The notes below the pieces were generated by a model that was not told the origin of the DNA, ran no database searches, and saw only the letters and a list, made by a program, of their open reading frames with translations. 64,000 bases of DNA from Embiotoca jacksoni (taxonomy: Eukaryota > Chordata > Actinopteri > Embiotocidae). The translations under genes and the position numbers were made by a program. The DNA lies in assembly GCA_022577435.1 (NCBI GenBank), contig JAKOON010000006.1, positions 15,727,501-15,791,500 of the forward strand, given 5' to 3'. Positions 11,801 through 22,436 of the stretch are shown one piece after another; within the stretch, counting starts at the first letter, position 1, and every line of letters starts with the position of its first letter.

Positions 11801-14595
11801 GGCTACATTGGCCTTTAAAGGTTTTCTTCTTTTCTTTTTGTGCCCTTTTCTTTTTCCCAACTAAACTAGCTACAAATTAACGAGAGAAACGAAGTATTAA
11901 TCGTGTTTACCTTTTCATTGTCGGTGTCTTCCTCAGGCAATGACAGTGACAGTGTTAGCAGCACTGCAGACTTTGTCCAGGAGAGGGCAGTCCCGTCTCA
12001 TCAGAGGGATCAGAATCAGAGTCTGTTGGACAAGCTTACTCAAGAAAAACTAGACAGCAAGACCAAACTCGGGAACAAACGGAATGACCTCTCTTCTGGT
12101 ACGGCTCAAACCACCTGCAGCAGTTTTTATGCACCCACCTTTCCCCCCCACTTTAATCTAGTTTTTTCATTGTATACATTTATTATCCATATTTTATTAA
12201 CTGTTGAATTTTTTTTGAATGTATTCATAACGTCTTGTCCTTTTGATAATTTACTTTTCTTTGCACATTTGTCATTACCACAGCATTCATTTTAATTTTG
12301 GGTTAATTTACTTTTTGTCACTTACAATTTATTTTACTCGCAGCCTATGCTTGGAGAACACCCTTCCTCTCTAACAGAATTGCATGCACAGAAGCACCAG
12401 GTAAAGTCACCATGCAAATCTTCAGCTGCATCATTTGGTTCATATGTCACTTAACCACCTCACGTGCGTGGGCTTTTTTTTTTTTTCCTTTTTACTTAAC
12501 CTTAACTAAAAATTCCAAATATGTGTGCAGGCTGAGTGTTTGGCTCTGAAAACAGTTGCTTTTAGTTTCAGTCCAAACCTCATGATGTAAAATCTTGAAA
12601 TTGCAGATGCAAGCAGCGACTTCTCGCTGTTCGAAGCGCTGAGGGAGACCATTTACTCCGAAGTGGCTACTCTGATATCCCAGAATGAGTCCCGACCCCA
12701 CTTTCTCATTGAGCTCTTCCATGAACTGCAGCTGCTCAACACGGACTACTTGCGCCAGAGGGCACTGTATTCCCTACAGGTAAGTGCAGACACACTGTTT
12801 ACTGATGGTCTGTGCAAATGTTAAACTGCTGATCTAATATGAACATCCTTTAGGCAAGGCTCAGATCACAAGATATTCAGTTGATCTGTTGATTTACTCC
12901 TTCATCTGCCCCTGAAGACGGCTTGGAATATGGCACAGAATATCTGGATATTTTACAAATGAGATTTTGACCTCTTCCACACATAAACTGGCGCTTTCGT
13001 GTTCATTTTAAACCTTCATATTTAATAAGTTGTATTTGGGAGGGTCTGCAAATGTCTCTGCTTCCTGGGCAGACCAGACATGCAGGAGACAATGAGAGAC
13101 TGGTGAAGGGCACTTTTAAAAAGGTGGTCATGTGGCAGGCGAGACTATCGGCTATAAGGGCACAAATATGCTCCTTTTTCTATTTTGTTCCATCATTTTG
13201 TGTTGGTGTTTGTATGTTTCAGCGATATTGTGCTTATCTATTTTGTTTTCTTGTTAAAATGTAATAGTCCAATAACATGTGTTTTAGTGATGGCAATACA
13301 GAAACATTCGCAAAAAATACATCTTATTTACATTTGAGTAGAGCCCAATACATGTCAGGATTTACCCTTCGTTTCGGGAAAGCTTAGGGTGATTTGTGGT
13401 AGCGGTGGTGGGTTATGGGCAGTTATTTGACTAAAAACTCAGCATTTTCATGGAATTTAGGACAATCATCATTGCAATATTCATTTACAAATACAGTGTC
13501 ACTTTATGGCATTCAATGCCATGATGTAATCATCTTGTACATAATCACCATGGATTATGTGCTTGTACGTATTATAACTGGAGGGAAAACTCTCCATGCG
13601 TGTTTGTGAACAATCTAAAATGTTTTTATTTTTTTTTATTTTGATGACGTAATCTGACGCTGATGTCTGAATCACAACTCCAGTCGTGTGAGAACGGCCT
13701 GAGATACAAACCGAATACTCCACTGAGCACTTCAGCCCACAGCTACAGTACCTTCTCTCTGGGTTTCCCACAGGACATAGTAACCAGGCACTTGGCAGAG
13801 AAGAGTGCAGCGGAGGACCAGTTGCCCCCTCTCGGTCCTGTGGTGTGGGCTGCAGGCTCTCAGTCTGAGCTCACTCCCAGCGAGAGTCTGACTACCAGCG
13901 ACGCAGTAAGAGACATGTTATTGCTTCCCAGCGTGGCATTCTCCCACTTCCTTGTACTCGTCTTTTTCTTTTCTTGTTTTTTTTTTGGTGTCACTTTGGT
14001 CTGCATGTTAAAGCTTTTGCCTGCTCTGAAGTCTTTCTCTCAGTCCTCATTGTCATCCTTCTCCCTGTGCTTCCTTTTCTACATTTCAATGCATCTTTCA
14101 TTAGTTTCTCTCTCAGCCTTGTCTCCTTTCATCCCTCCCCGTCGTGTCTCTTTTCATCTCTCCGTGTCTCTCTTTATTTTCAGATTTTTAATTTCACCTC
14201 CCCCATCTTCATTGTCTTTGAATCTGACTTGACAGCGAGGCTTCAGAAGCCTGTCTATAAAAAAATTGACCCTCATCGCTCCACGTCTCTTTTTCCAGAT
14301 CAGACATGTGTTCTTTGTTCTGCCCGAAGGTCCCTAGAGTTGTGCTAATTGGAAGCCAGGCCTTTTGTCTGTCTAAGTAATGCCTTTGTTCAAGAATGAA
14401 GGGTGAAATGTCTAATTTTCCATTTTAGGAGAATGGCACTGGAAGCCTCCATTGCAGTTTATAGTATATGCTGTAAATTTCTCTTGGCCCTCTCGATTTT
14501 CTTTTGGGTTGGTTACGGCTTTTTTTAAAATGGGATCTGCATTGAATAGTATATTCTCTGACAGTCAGGACAATCAGGGGTGTATGTAAGACGTA

Positions 14596-14667
<72 letters not shown>

Positions 14668-17600
14668 CTCAAAACGGACCGCTCATCTTTTTCAGGAGGT
14701 GGTGGAGAAGAACTTGAGGCTTTCACAAGACATGATGAAGAAGAGGGATGATGCAGAGTCCGTGGATAATGACAGCACCATGTCAACCTCCTCCAACCTG
14801 GAACCTTTTGCTAATGATGACCTTGGTATAGTTATGCATGCATTATGTCTGGTAAACAAAATCTGCACAGATATGATAAAACCTTCTTCCACATGGCAAC
14901 ATACAACTGGAATGCTTTGCTTACTGCCCTAAACTACAGCAAATTTGGTAGCTCCTCCCACTTTTTTTTCATCAGAGCTTCTAAGGGCTTTTTTTTTTTT
15001 TTTTTTTTTTTTTTGTAGACCAACCAGTTTACACCTCAGGATCAAATACTACACGGCCAAAGTAAAGAATAATACCTTTCAGAAGAGGACTTTTTGCAAT
15101 GGGAGACGTTTCCCTCTCATATTTTGGGAACTTAAGTATTATAGATTAAAAATGAGACTTGTTTGATCCTGAAGTATAAACTGGATGCAAATGCATTAAT
15201 ATCCATTACACTCTTCTCTTTTCTCTTTTACTTCATTGGTTTTTGAACTTTTCGTTTCCCATTTGTGTCTCTCCCTGCTCTCCCTCCTGTGCTGCTCTGA
15301 CAGGCAACACGGTGATTCATTTAGACAAAGCTCTGGCCAGGATTAGGGAGTATGAGCGCATGAAGCTTAAAACTGAGTTTAACCCCTGCAACCCCAGCAC
15401 CGCAGGTGCTTCTGAGGTCTCAAATGCTGAACGTCCTTCTGCTAATGCTGCTGAGCCACTGGAAGGTATCCGCTGTCACGACGCTGCCTGTGTACAACAT
15501 GTGCAAAGACCTGTAGCTTTGGCCTTTCATCTGACTGCTATAGACTGACGGCGTCGTTTGTGTGTGAGCAGGCGCAGTTGGCGACGTGCACTGCCCTCAG
15601 ATTGACACCCAGCAGTTGGATCGTCAGATTAAAGCCATCATGACGGAAGTCATCCCCTTCCTGAAGGTAGGAGAACCAACACTGAGATTGTAGGTGGCTT
15701 TGTGACAGTAGAGGACGTGTTCGAGTTGGACACAATTTTAATTTTATGTGCATAAACTGAACTTTAAAAAAAAAAAAAGCAAAAAAAAGCAAATGCTGAT
15801 TTGACATTAAGTGTAAAAATGATTGAATTTAGATCATTTTTAATTTGTCTTGCTGTAGAGTTAATCTGTTCTCCACCGTGGCTATTTATCTATGAAAGAT
15901 CACTCCTCATATTTTACTCTTTTCTTGTATTAGGAGAACATGGACGAGGTGTGTTCCCTCCAGCTGCTGACATCTGTGCGGCGCATGGTCCTCACGCTCA
16001 CCCAGCAAAATGACGAGAGCAAAGAGTTTGTGCGCTTTTTCCACAGACAGCTGAGGGGTATACTGCAGGTAGGACTCGGGAAGGGGTTCCTGAAAAGCAG
16101 CCAAAAGAACTGCAAGCAGATCAAATTTAAAAAAAAAAGTGCTTTCTAACGTTTCACTTCTTGTTTTTGGTCCAGGACTCTCTTAGTAAATTTGTGGGCC
16201 GCACTCTGAAGGACTGCGGGGAGGATCTCCTGGTGGAGATTTCAGAGATCCTCTTCAATGAGCTGGCCTTCTTCAGGCTCATGCAGGATTTGGACAGCAG
16301 CAGCAGCAGCATCGCTTTGGCAGCCAAACACAAAAACAACAAGACGACGGAGAAACCCAGCCAAGCCAAACACAGTCTGAAGGTCAGTTATTCCTTTTGC
16401 TGCTTCTTTCTTCTCTTTATCTTCACAAGTTTAAAACTAATTTGACCTTTGTGTCAATTTATTTCTCCAATTAGGAAAATACATTAGACGGGGGTGGAAA
16501 ATTGGACTCTAACACGGATGACGACAACGTGAGTTATTTTAATACCAATAATACCACTTAATACACCAGGAATATGTGTTATAATAATGTCTTTCCTTTT
16601 TTTTTTTTTTTTTCCCAGGACCAAGATGAGCCTGAGCAGGAAGGTGCTTCTGCTGTACCGGAGCTTTTCTTGCAGACAGAGACGAAGAACAACCGGAGCA
16701 GTGAAGCTTCAGAGGTTGAGGAGGAAGATGAGGATGATGAGGATGGACCGGGAGTGCCGCTGTCAATCAGTAAGTGAAAAGAAAAAAAAATCTTTAACTT
16801 CAAGTGCTGTAAACATTAAAAAAAAAAAAAAAAAATCAAATCAATATCTATTGTGGCCACATGGCAACAATTCTCACACGCACGTATACACATTTTTCAA
16901 AGTACTTAGAAGGTACTGTCGGTTGTTCCAGCTTCCTTGTGAACTTACCTCAGTTCCTCTGTGGATTTTCGTCTCTGTGTCTTCTGTCTCCTTTATGTCA
17001 CCCCAGGCTGACTCTATCTGTGCAGACAGCCAGGACTCCTTGTTCTTTCTTGCTGAAGTTATTTCTTTTCGAGTCTTGCTGTACGTTTGGGCTCGTTCTC
17101 TCATTCTGCAGATTTTTGGATCAATCAGACTCCTTGATAGTTTTTATGCGATTGATAAGAACTAAAACATCCGAAATGCAGCACAGTCCTGTACTTTGAC
17201 TGAAATGGTTGGTTTCCTGCCTGATCAGGGACTTCCGTTGACCTTTTCAGTGCTTTCAGCGCTGTGCTCACAATACAGTGGTTTTTTGCACATTTTATTT
17301 TTAGTACCCGTTTGTTTTGAATTTCCTAAATTGTTTTCTTACAAATGATGACATCAGCTGAACAATTTGAGTAAACAGTTAAATCTCTGGGGGGGAAAAA
17401 AAAAAAATCTATTTTTTTGGTTTAATAACTGCACCACCTGGGATTCATGGACTTGCACGAGTTTGTTCAAACTTGATAACCCATCTTCTCGCTGCATGAT
17501 CTGGCGTAAAGGAAAGACGGCCACGACGCAGTAACAATTAAATCGGTTCGTTCAGGAGAATTAACTGTCAGGTTGAAAAGTCTGTTTGCATTGTGGTGTT

Positions 17601-20523
17601 GCAGCTATCTTCCCTACTTCAGCACTGAAGTAGCACTACTTCAGCACTGGTGTGTGTTCCTATTTTCTTCCACCTCAGAATAATCTGACAACGATCCAGA
17701 GAACATCTCGTGATGTCGGGAATGTTCGTCTGTCTCTCTTCAAGTGCCCCATAAATGTTCAGAGGGGTTTGAGGTCAGCTGACTGTGGAGGAAAGTTCCT
17801 GCCAGTCAGCACTCCTTGGTCTTCATGTAGTTCTTCAAAGCGTTGAGGTGTTTTTTGGGTTCATTATCCTGCTGCAGAATGACTCTCCAAGATACAAACC
17901 GGAAGGTGCAGCATGCAGCTGAAGACGGGAGTGCTTGATTGTTGTCACCGTGTGTCATGCAGGTTTGATCCACCGCGGCATCTTTCCCTTTCGTGTTTGT
18001 CTACTGACACAAATCTCTGACTTGGATTCATTAGTAAATAGGACTGTGAAACTCTTGACAGTTAACATGAACATCGCCACTCGTCTCCTTCAATTGGTTC
18101 GCGAACCTTTAAATAGTTCAGAATCTTTCATATTTCTTCTTTATTTTACTTTTCGGAATGTGTTTCGTTTTCAAGTGATTCTAAATCCTTAAACCTTTTG
18201 ATGATTCCCAGGTTACACGTGGAAACGTGAAAACGTGGGACATGGTTTCCGACTGCACGTCTTATATTTTTGGTTGCTTTTTAGGACTTTCCAAAGCAGA
18301 GACTCAGGCCCTGCTGAACTACGGCAGCGGAGAGGACGAGAACGAAGAGGAGGAAATAGAGGAGTTTGAAGCTGGACCTGTAGAGGTCCAAACATCCTTG
18401 CAGGCTTCTGCTGACGGACAGGCGGAGCAGGAGGTCAGAGCACACCGTCCGCCACAGAGAAATGTTTTTCTGCGTTGTGGTCGTAGTTCACATTATTGAA
18501 TACCTTCTTCTCTGTTCTGACCCGTGTCATCGTGTTCTGCTCCCAGGGAACAGCCGGTGAAACCCAGGAGGTAAAACCTGAACAGACGACTTCAGAAAAC
18601 GATGCTGGTGAGGCCTTCCTGATATAGTAACTCGGAATTTCCTTCCAAAAAGCAAAAATTTCGTAATTTTAGACCCCGTTTGTCTTCCAGAAGTCAGCAA
18701 GTCAATAGAGTCCACAGTCGAGGATCAGACCCAGATGGAGCCGCGGATCCCTGAGGAAGAGGAAAAGGAGGAAAAGGAGGAAGAGGAAAAGGAGGAAAAG
18801 GAGGAAGAGGAGGAGGAGGAGGAGGAGGAGGAGGGTAAAGTTGGGGCAGCTGCTGCCTCGGAAGAAAGTTGTGCAGTGTTGCACCGTCAGGAGGTCCACA
18901 AGGAGTCAACAGCTACCAGCAGCCCAGACACAGACTCACCTGTCATGATCAGTGTGGATGTAAGTCAGAGTTCAGCTGAACATTTTCAGTAAAGTTGCGT
19001 CTTCTTATGTGGAATTCACGTCAAAGCATTTATTGTTACTCTTCTGCACCGATTTTTTTTTTTTTTTTTTTTTTTTTATGAATATGATATTATCGTACAG
19101 GAGATGGGATCGGGGAGCACGAGCCAAAAGTCGGACGAGGACGACTTTTTCAAGGTGGACGACTTCCCGCTGCAGCTCACCGTCATGTGCGAGGTGTGTT
19201 CCCAAGCCCCTTTAAAGCAGCCCGAGGCGAAGACGAGGTGTCAAATCGCCGCGAGAAGGTCTGTATGTAATGACGCGCTGTGCGTGTGCTGTGACGTCAG
19301 GAGGAGCTTCAGAAGAGGATTGTGGAGGAGCAGCAGAACAACAACCTGTCTGTGGAAATCCTCAACGGGAACACCGAATCGCTGAGCGGGCTGGTGGGGA
19401 ACGCGCAGGCGCTCAAGGAACCAGGTACGGATCACGATCCCTGTTAGTTGAGATTAGGTTACGTTTGTGCGGATGCCAAAACACCGTACGGGAGCCGAGC
19501 CACCGTCTCTCGTTGCCGTGTCAACGTCCGTGCAGGCCTGAGCAGCTGCTTCTTCTAGGACTGTCGTGGTGAAGGAATCCCCCCCCCCCGTTGTGATTCG
19601 GGGTGGTTCAGCAGCACAATGAGCAGTATGAGCACCATTACTCTGTTCTTCTGTTCTTGCTAATTATTCCAGTTATCCTGATTTTAATGTTACATAATTA
19701 CATCTTTATTTCGGAGCCAAATTTACATATATTGTTGCTTTTTTTTTTTTAAATGACAGTTTTAAACATATTACAAACTAGTTTATTGGCTCTTCAAGTA
19801 CAAATCTGGGCTGGATATAATCATAAAAATTCAAATCAAACATTCTTTTTTAAAAAAAAAATTTGTTTTGTAGATTTCGACCCGAGTTGTCACTTGTTGG
19901 GCGAGCGCCTTATGTGGTATCAGAGGACATCGGAGAGGGGAGAGGGGTAGTCGTGTTCCCAGCGCCGCTGTAAACCCCGATGGTGTGCTTGGTGCACAAA
20001 TGCATTTGTACTCGAGGGCAAATTTGAAGAACAGAGAACATCTATCCCGGTTGTTGTAGCACCAGGGGAGCGCACAGACTTTACATATTGACCCGTCGGA
20101 AATCATTCAGTTAACAGCCAAAATGTTCCCGCTCTGCAGAAGTTACATTTGGTTTTGCAAGTAGAGTATTAAAAAAAAAAAAAAAAAAAAAAAAAGTGAA
20201 ACTCGACGGCACCGGATGAAAACTAAAAGATGGTGAGCAAAAGAAAACAAACAAACCCTCATCCATTGTTTTCATTCTGAAGTTGTTTAACATTCAATAC
20301 ACGGTTTACAATTGAAAAACAAGGAGGGCCTTGTTTCCTGGAAAATACACATAATGTGATTACAGCAGTTGTGGCGGCCGCGTGCCGTCTCCTGCTGTCG
20401 GCTTGTCGAAGACAGTCGTATTATGTCAGCTCTGATGTTGTCTGCTCATGAACAAGTACTCCGGCTTCGACTAAACTGTGTTGTTTTTCTTTTTCAGAAA
20501 CTGTCGCTGACCAGAATGCGTAA
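336..20523 (+). CDS. pcm1: Pericentriolar material 1 protein, complete coding span, 38 coding exons
   Basis: PCM1 is the scaffold of centriolar satellites, granules that carry proteins to centrosome and cilium base along microtubules. The spliced frame starts MATGGTPFDD, close to human PCM1, and keeps family blocks in order: NRSSEKNKKK, DLIQRFHNQL, SLSREV, KRLNELRELV, CEINNRSAANLR, AKQKLRQLQELVAMVQ, LWSEMRRH, HQLNQCYTQL, SSMPDPVDPTT, the C-terminal domain opening near FEALRETIYSEVATL, then HLDKALARIREYERM and SKAETQALLNYGSGEDENE. Many blocks are coiled coil. FFKV at residues 2079-2082 matches the GABARAP-binding LIR motif of human PCM1 (FVKV). Length is 2143 residues against about 2024 in human; the excess lies largely in acidic and glutamine tracts. 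ATG 336 is chosen because it begins the conserved N terminus. Stop TAA at 20521-20523 follows a short last exon resembling the human C terminus. Identification is secure; single exon ends may shift at tandem acceptors. Confidence 0.97.
5795..5860. repeat. (AC)n microsatellite beside a pcm1 donor site
   Basis: About 33 AC units start 13 nt after the 5' splice site at 5782 (GTACAA), inside the intron between exons 5631-5781 and 6162-6377. Confidence 0.98.
9393..9461 (+). repeat. pcm1: Coding GAT/GAG-rich acidic tract in pcm1
   Basis: An almost pure Asp/Glu run of 23 residues (about 987-1009, two Asn included) is written mostly with GAT codons and looks like an expanded trinucleotide repeat. 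It lies soon after the conserved MATWG block. Human PCM1 is acidic here too, with a shorter, Glu-rich sequence. Confidence 0.9.
10364..10405 (+). repeat. pcm1: Coding CAG/CAA repeat (polyglutamine, 14 Gln) in pcm1
   Basis: Fourteen consecutive glutamine codons (eleven CAG, three CAA) encode residues about 1200-1213, followed by His-Gln and a short proline run. The tract replaces the short QQNQ stretch at the equivalent place in human PCM1. CAA interruptions should lower but not abolish repeat instability. Confidence 0.95.
12344..12400 (+). other. pcm1: Candidate 57-nt cassette exon of pcm1 (not in the main model)
   Basis: A CAG acceptor behind a T-rich tract ends at 12343 and a CAG|GTAAAG donor follows 12400. 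The 57 nt between are open in the required phase (phase 1 on both sides), so inclusion between the exons ending 12098 and starting 12607 would add 19 residues (beginning AYAWRTPFL) without disturbing frame. No counterpart in human PCM1 is recognised. It may be an alternative exon or a chance pair of splice sites. Confidence 0.4.
14599..14668. repeat. (TG)n plus (CG)n microsatellite near a pcm1 acceptor
   Basis: About 30 TG units run into a short CG alternation ending roughly 27 nt before the acceptor AG of exon 14696-14825, the zone where branch point and pyrimidine tract normally lie. Alternating purine-pyrimidine sequence of this kind is Z-DNA prone. Confidence 0.97.
17690..18115 (-). pseudogene. 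Degenerate Tc1/mariner transposase fossil in a pcm1 intron
   Basis: On the minus strand, opposite to pcm1, three pieces of a Tc1-family DDE transposase can be read in order: a VLFTNESK-like block near 18030, ILQQDNEPKKH near 17855-17885 (family QQDNDPKH, second catalytic Asp), and a decayed SPDLNPIEHLWG-like block near 17740-17790 ending EHLWG. Internal stops and frame shifts break it, so it is inactive. The N-terminal DNA-binding part and the inverted repeats were not recognised. It sits in the intron between exons ending 16769 and starting 18285. Confidence 0.75.
18753..18833 (+). repeat. pcm1: 24-bp tandem duplication plus GAG run (EEEEKEEK repeats) in pcm1
   Basis: Two identical 24-nt units (18753-18776 and 18777-18800) each encode EEEEKEEK and are followed by eleven Glu codons, mainly GAG. 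The 27 residues (about 1995-2021) form a highly charged low-complexity segment between the conserved C-terminal blocks. Confidence 0.95.
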
Positions 20524-20656
20524 AGAATTATATAGATGTCTCTAAAATGTGCTGTTTTTATCAGAACACTACTTCCATCCTCCGTCTGATCGTTTATCTG
20601 TTAGTTTCAAAGGAGCAAAGTTTCATTATCCGAGTCACAAGTTAGCTGTGACTCAT

Positions 20657-20737
20657 GCGCGCGCACACACACACACAGACACGCACACACCATGCATGCA
20701 TGCACACACACACGCACACACACACACACACACACAG
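20657..20737. repeat. Composite (CA)n / (CG)n / TGCA microsatellite
   Basis: CA units with interspersed CG and an ATGCATGCATGCA palindrome, inside the likely pcm1 3' UTR. Confidence 0.93.
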
Positions 20738-21265
20738 TCAGAACAGATCAAATGAATACCTGTCCACAAAGTCCACAGTTCGAGTTGATTTTCTCCCTGA
20801 ATGTTTCATGTGATTTCTGGATAATCTGGTCTGAAGTTATCGCTCTGCTGCTGATCACCAACAGTTAAGCTTCTGTTTTATTCTTTCCAGCTCTGAAACT
20901 CCTGTTCAGCCTTAGTCTTCTTCTTGGTTCTGGGATCAGTTTGACATGAGTTGTCATTTTTGTTGTTGTTGTTGTTGTTATTGTTGTTTGTTTTGTGTTG
21001 GCCTGGCCTTACTGTTGTACAGCTCATCTTTTCTGCACTTGATTCCTAATTATAAAGAGATTACAGTAGGATGAGAGTTCAGCTGTAGCCCGGCTGACTT
21101 CAGCTAATTGTTTCTCCTTTTTCCTTTTAAATCAGAGCTCCCAGCTCAGACCTAGCTTTTTATCTTCTTACACACCTCTTTAGATACTGTTTTGTTCTGT
21201 TAATGGTTAGTCTCCCATGATTTCCATGCTGTTAAAATGTTGGCTACAGGAATTAAGTTTTAATT

Positions 21266-21271
21266 AATAAA
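21266..21271 (+). terminator. pcm1: Polyadenylation signal AATAAA, pcm1
   Basis: First good AATAAA after the pcm1 stop codon, followed within about 35 nt by a GT-rich stretch (GTGGCGTTGTCATGTGG) suited to a downstream element. Confidence 0.6.
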
Positions 21272-21299
21272 ACTTTCTGCTTTCAAAAATGGTGGCGTT

Positions 21300-21992
21300 G
21301 TCATGTGGTTTTACTGTGCGGGCCTTTCTCATGTTGCAGTGTAACCGGAAAATCTGTTGTTTCCACTAATGCATAGCCAATTAATCAATTAACAGAACAT
21401 AGTAAATAAAAAACAAAACAAAGGTCAATATTATTTTTTCATTAAATATGACTCTAGCTCAAACTTCCTAAATGTGAGGATTTTCTTATTTTCTTTTCCA
21501 CGTAGGAGGAGAAATCAAAAACTAAAACCTTCACGAGTAAGCGTTCCAAGTTTCATCGCTTAAACAAAAATCAAGCGTCCGAGTTACTCACCTTTTTGTG
21601 ACCGTTGGTGTGTGAACATGAACATGAACTTAAACCGGAGCAGATCCACAGTGGAAATCACAAATGTGCACAAACTAAGGGTCACAAAAACTCAGGTTGA
21701 ACAAGTGACATTATTTCGAATACTTAAAGCTCCTTGTTGTTGGCCCTGCTCTGTGCACGTCACGGTGCTGCACTCTGTTCGCATGCAACAGGAGCTCTCT
21801 GATCTCTCTATTATGATGACATACTTAATTCTGTGACAAAATGATATTATAAAAACAGTTGTTTTATTGAGATTAATCAATGAAAAGACTTAAAATCACA
21901 TTAGTACTGGGGGGGGGGGAGTAAGCTAAATTTATAAAGCAGCCAGCTCAAGAGTAAAAATGTCATGAGAGGAACATCAAGTTTAGAAATCT
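21300..21992. other. Gap between convergent pcm1 and asah1 3' ends
   Basis: No gene recognised. AT-rich sequence with a G-run near 21910-21919 and an extra minus-strand AATAAA (TTTATT at 21862-21867) that could serve as a distal asah1 polyadenylation signal. Confidence 0.6.
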
Positions 21993-21998
21993 TTTATT
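21993..21998 (-). terminator. asah1: Polyadenylation signal AATAAA, asah1
   Basis: TTTATT on the plus strand reads AATAAA on the minus strand, about 440 nt beyond the asah1 stop codon, implying a short 3' UTR from 22436 to roughly 21975. Confidence 0.6.
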
Positions 21999-22436
21999 TA
22001 ACCAGTTAAAATGACAAATATCTGCAGCAGCAGTGTGTGAGATGGTCAGTCGTCATGTGGTGACAGAAAGTAGCTGCAGCTGAACCTTTGGTGAGGAGTT
22101 GTGAGCTGGATTTGAGAAAACCGACGAGAATATTTTTGCATTCGCTCGAGACGTCTCCGGGGTCCCGACGCCCATGTTGAGATTCACTGATGGACTCTTC
22201 CTGCAAAAATTCTACAAATATAATTACAGTGAAATAACTGGGGAAAAAAAAACCCCATTTACCGGTTTGGTTTACTTTTTCTTCCCCTCATTAACAACAA
22301 AAGTAGGATTATCAAGAGCATTTCTGAACGGTCCCGTCAAAGTGACGTCCCCGTTACGAACACCAGTCCGGGTGATTAGTTGCTGCGTGAACATGTAAAG
22401 CTTCGAGTTTGCTCGGGTTTATCTGGGTTCGGAGGA

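Larger units (their letters stand above)
320..20523 (+). other. pcm1: pcm1 coding exon map
   Basis: Coding exons: 336-431, 687-935, 1979-2305, 3329-3499, 4061-4180, 4450-4636, 4892-5001, 5269-5542, 5631-5781, 6162-6377, 6616-6782, 7361-7590, 7701-7843, 7930-8059, 8666-8836, 8954-9132, 9356-9595, 9686-9944, 10103-10248, 10333-10586, 11135-11315, 11406-11713, 11937-12098, 12607-12779, 13774-13905, 14696-14825, 15304-15465, 15572-15666, 15934-16068, 16176-16382, 16475-16528, 16619-16769, 18285-18433, 18547-18607, 18691-18959, 19101-19193, 19301-19424, 20498-20523. The first listed exon begins at about 320 with 16 nt of 5' UTR. All introns are GT-AG. Lengths sum to 6432 nt (2144 codons with stop), and every junction keeps phase and restores similarity to human PCM1. 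The weakest acceptor is before 7930 (preceded by GAAAG, little pyrimidine tract). Confidence 0.9.
20524..21290 (+). other. pcm1: pcm1 3' UTR
   Basis: Sequence from the stop codon to just past AATAAA at 21266-21271. It contains a composite CA/CG microsatellite (20657-20737) and a short (GTT)n run near 20960-20990. The cleavage site is inferred from the signal only. Confidence 0.6.

Noticed and set aside
16587..17199. 192- and 112-codon plus-strand frames after the pcm1 exon 16619-16769
   Set aside because: The first reads exon 16619-16769 in the wrong frame and continues into the intron; the second is wholly intronic. Neither shows family similarity.
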